From Clostridiales bacterium (GTDB lineage Bacteria; Bacillota; Clostridia; Oscillospirales; CAG-272): DNA of 34,856 bases. The DNA is taken from the NCBI GenBank assembly GCA_021202555.1, contig JAJQCT010000029.1, forward strand, positions 130,287 through 165,142, read 5' to 3'. The stretch's first letter is position 1, and the number at the start of each line of letters is the position of its first letter. The notes beneath the pieces are model-generated. The model was not told the origin of the DNA. It did not search any database and worked only from the letters and a program-made list of their open reading frames with translations. The position numbers and the translations under genes are program-made. This document shows positions 34,531 to 34,856 of the stretch, piece after piece.

Positions 34531-34559
34531 ATAATACACTAAAAAACACAATTACTCAA
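34531..34559 (-). promoter_or_regulatory. Promoter of the XRE gene
   Basis: On the minus strand TTGAGT (34559-34554) and TATTAT (34536-34531) are separated by 17 bases. The start would be about 26 nt before the ATG. Confidence 0.6.
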
Positions 34560-34574
34560 CCAAGTTTCAGTTGC

Positions 34575-34586
34575 ATTTGCGCAAAT
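34575..34586. promoter_or_regulatory. 12-bp palindrome upstream of the XRE promoter
   Basis: ATTTGCGCAAAT is a perfect palindrome 16 bases upstream of the -35 box. TTGCAT occurs on either side (34571-34576 and 34592-34597). It may be an operator for the XRE protein. Confidence 0.35.
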
Positions 34587-34856
34587 TGGAGTTGCATATA
34601 AAGATTCTTATCATCGCACCATCCTCAAACAACTTTTCCTCTGCGCCCGCACACGAAAATCAATATACCATGAAGGAACAAAAAAAACGAAAATCATTGG
34701 CGTTTATCCGTGAAATATTTGCCCCGCATCTGCCCAATTATGTATTTTATCCGTGCAATATTCCACTTCAATGTCATCCCTACGCAGGGTAAATTTCAAG
34801 CGCCTCTAAGGCTCGCCGAATAAGCAGCCCGACGGCGATTCCCGAGCGCAAAGTCT

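Larger units (their letters stand above)
34499..34856. other. Upstream region of the XRE gene and window end
   Basis: It holds the XRE promoter and a 12-bp palindrome, then about 200 AT-rich bases in which I see no convincing gene. The last ~60 bases become GC-balanced again, marking the right edge of the AT-rich segment. A 73-codon plus-strand frame at 34571-34792 lacks a ribosome site and family features. Confidence 0.5.

Noticed and set aside
34571-34792. 73-codon plus-strand frame near the window end
   Set aside because: No ribosome site, no recognisable domain, and it runs over the XRE upstream palindrome.

Overview
The window looks like a piece of chromosome from a spore-forming Clostridia bacterium (Firmicutes). 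The grounds are the yqfC-yqfD-phoH-ybeY-era-recO order, a YlbJ-type sporulation membrane protein, an ecfA1-ecfA2-ecfT-truA block, a ClpE-type unfoldase and strong Shine-Dalgarno sequences. Most genes are GC-balanced. The last ~1.5 kb is clearly AT-richer. Species cannot be read from the sequence.

Layout. 1-1.5 kb: a YesL-type membrane protein (+) converges on a small ABC-permease-like protein (-). 1.5-7.0 kb (-): sugar cluster with two TIM-barrel isomerase/epimerases, rhamnulokinase, L-rhamnose isomerase and an AEC transporter. 7.0-14.3 kb (-): housekeeping run mutS2, recO, era, ybeY, phoH, yqfD, yqfC, largely chained by 4-nt or short overlaps. 14.4-15.8 kb (+): ylbJ and a small Cys-rich protein. 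15.9 kb: tRNA-Lys(UUU) with promoter and terminator. 16.1-18.5 kb: two convergent Gfo/Idh/MocA oxidoreductases sharing a terminator. 18.6-31.5 kb (-): a long co-directional run, in transcription order ruvC, a SAM methyltransferase, ecfA1, ecfA2, ecfT, truA, a DUF5711-like protein, cvpA-like, clpE-like, a 906-residue P-type-ATPase-like protein and an Mrp/NBP35 ATPase. 31.5-33.3 kb: a GH27 alpha-galactosidase bracketed by two arrays of near-perfect hairpins. 33.3-34.9 kb: AT-rich segment with a zinc-ribbon protein, an XRE regulator and gene debris.

Two observations stand out. First, the P-type-ATPase-like protein keeps the ten-helix P2-ATPase layout and an uninterrupted reading frame, but its phosphorylation site and every other catalytic signature I could align are replaced. 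It reads as a pseudo-enzyme kept in an operon with a Clp unfoldase and an Mrp ATPase. Second, the arrays around the alpha-galactosidase contain hairpins with mostly 3-nt loops. Their arms differ between copies by compensatory changes, and the copies carry repeated extended -10 promoter-like ends that point the same way. This looks like a structured intergenic repeat family that also supplies promoters.

Functional links. The rhamnose genes supply isomerisation and phosphorylation but no aldolase is in view. The Ecf genes supply the shared energising module but no substrate-binding S component is in view.
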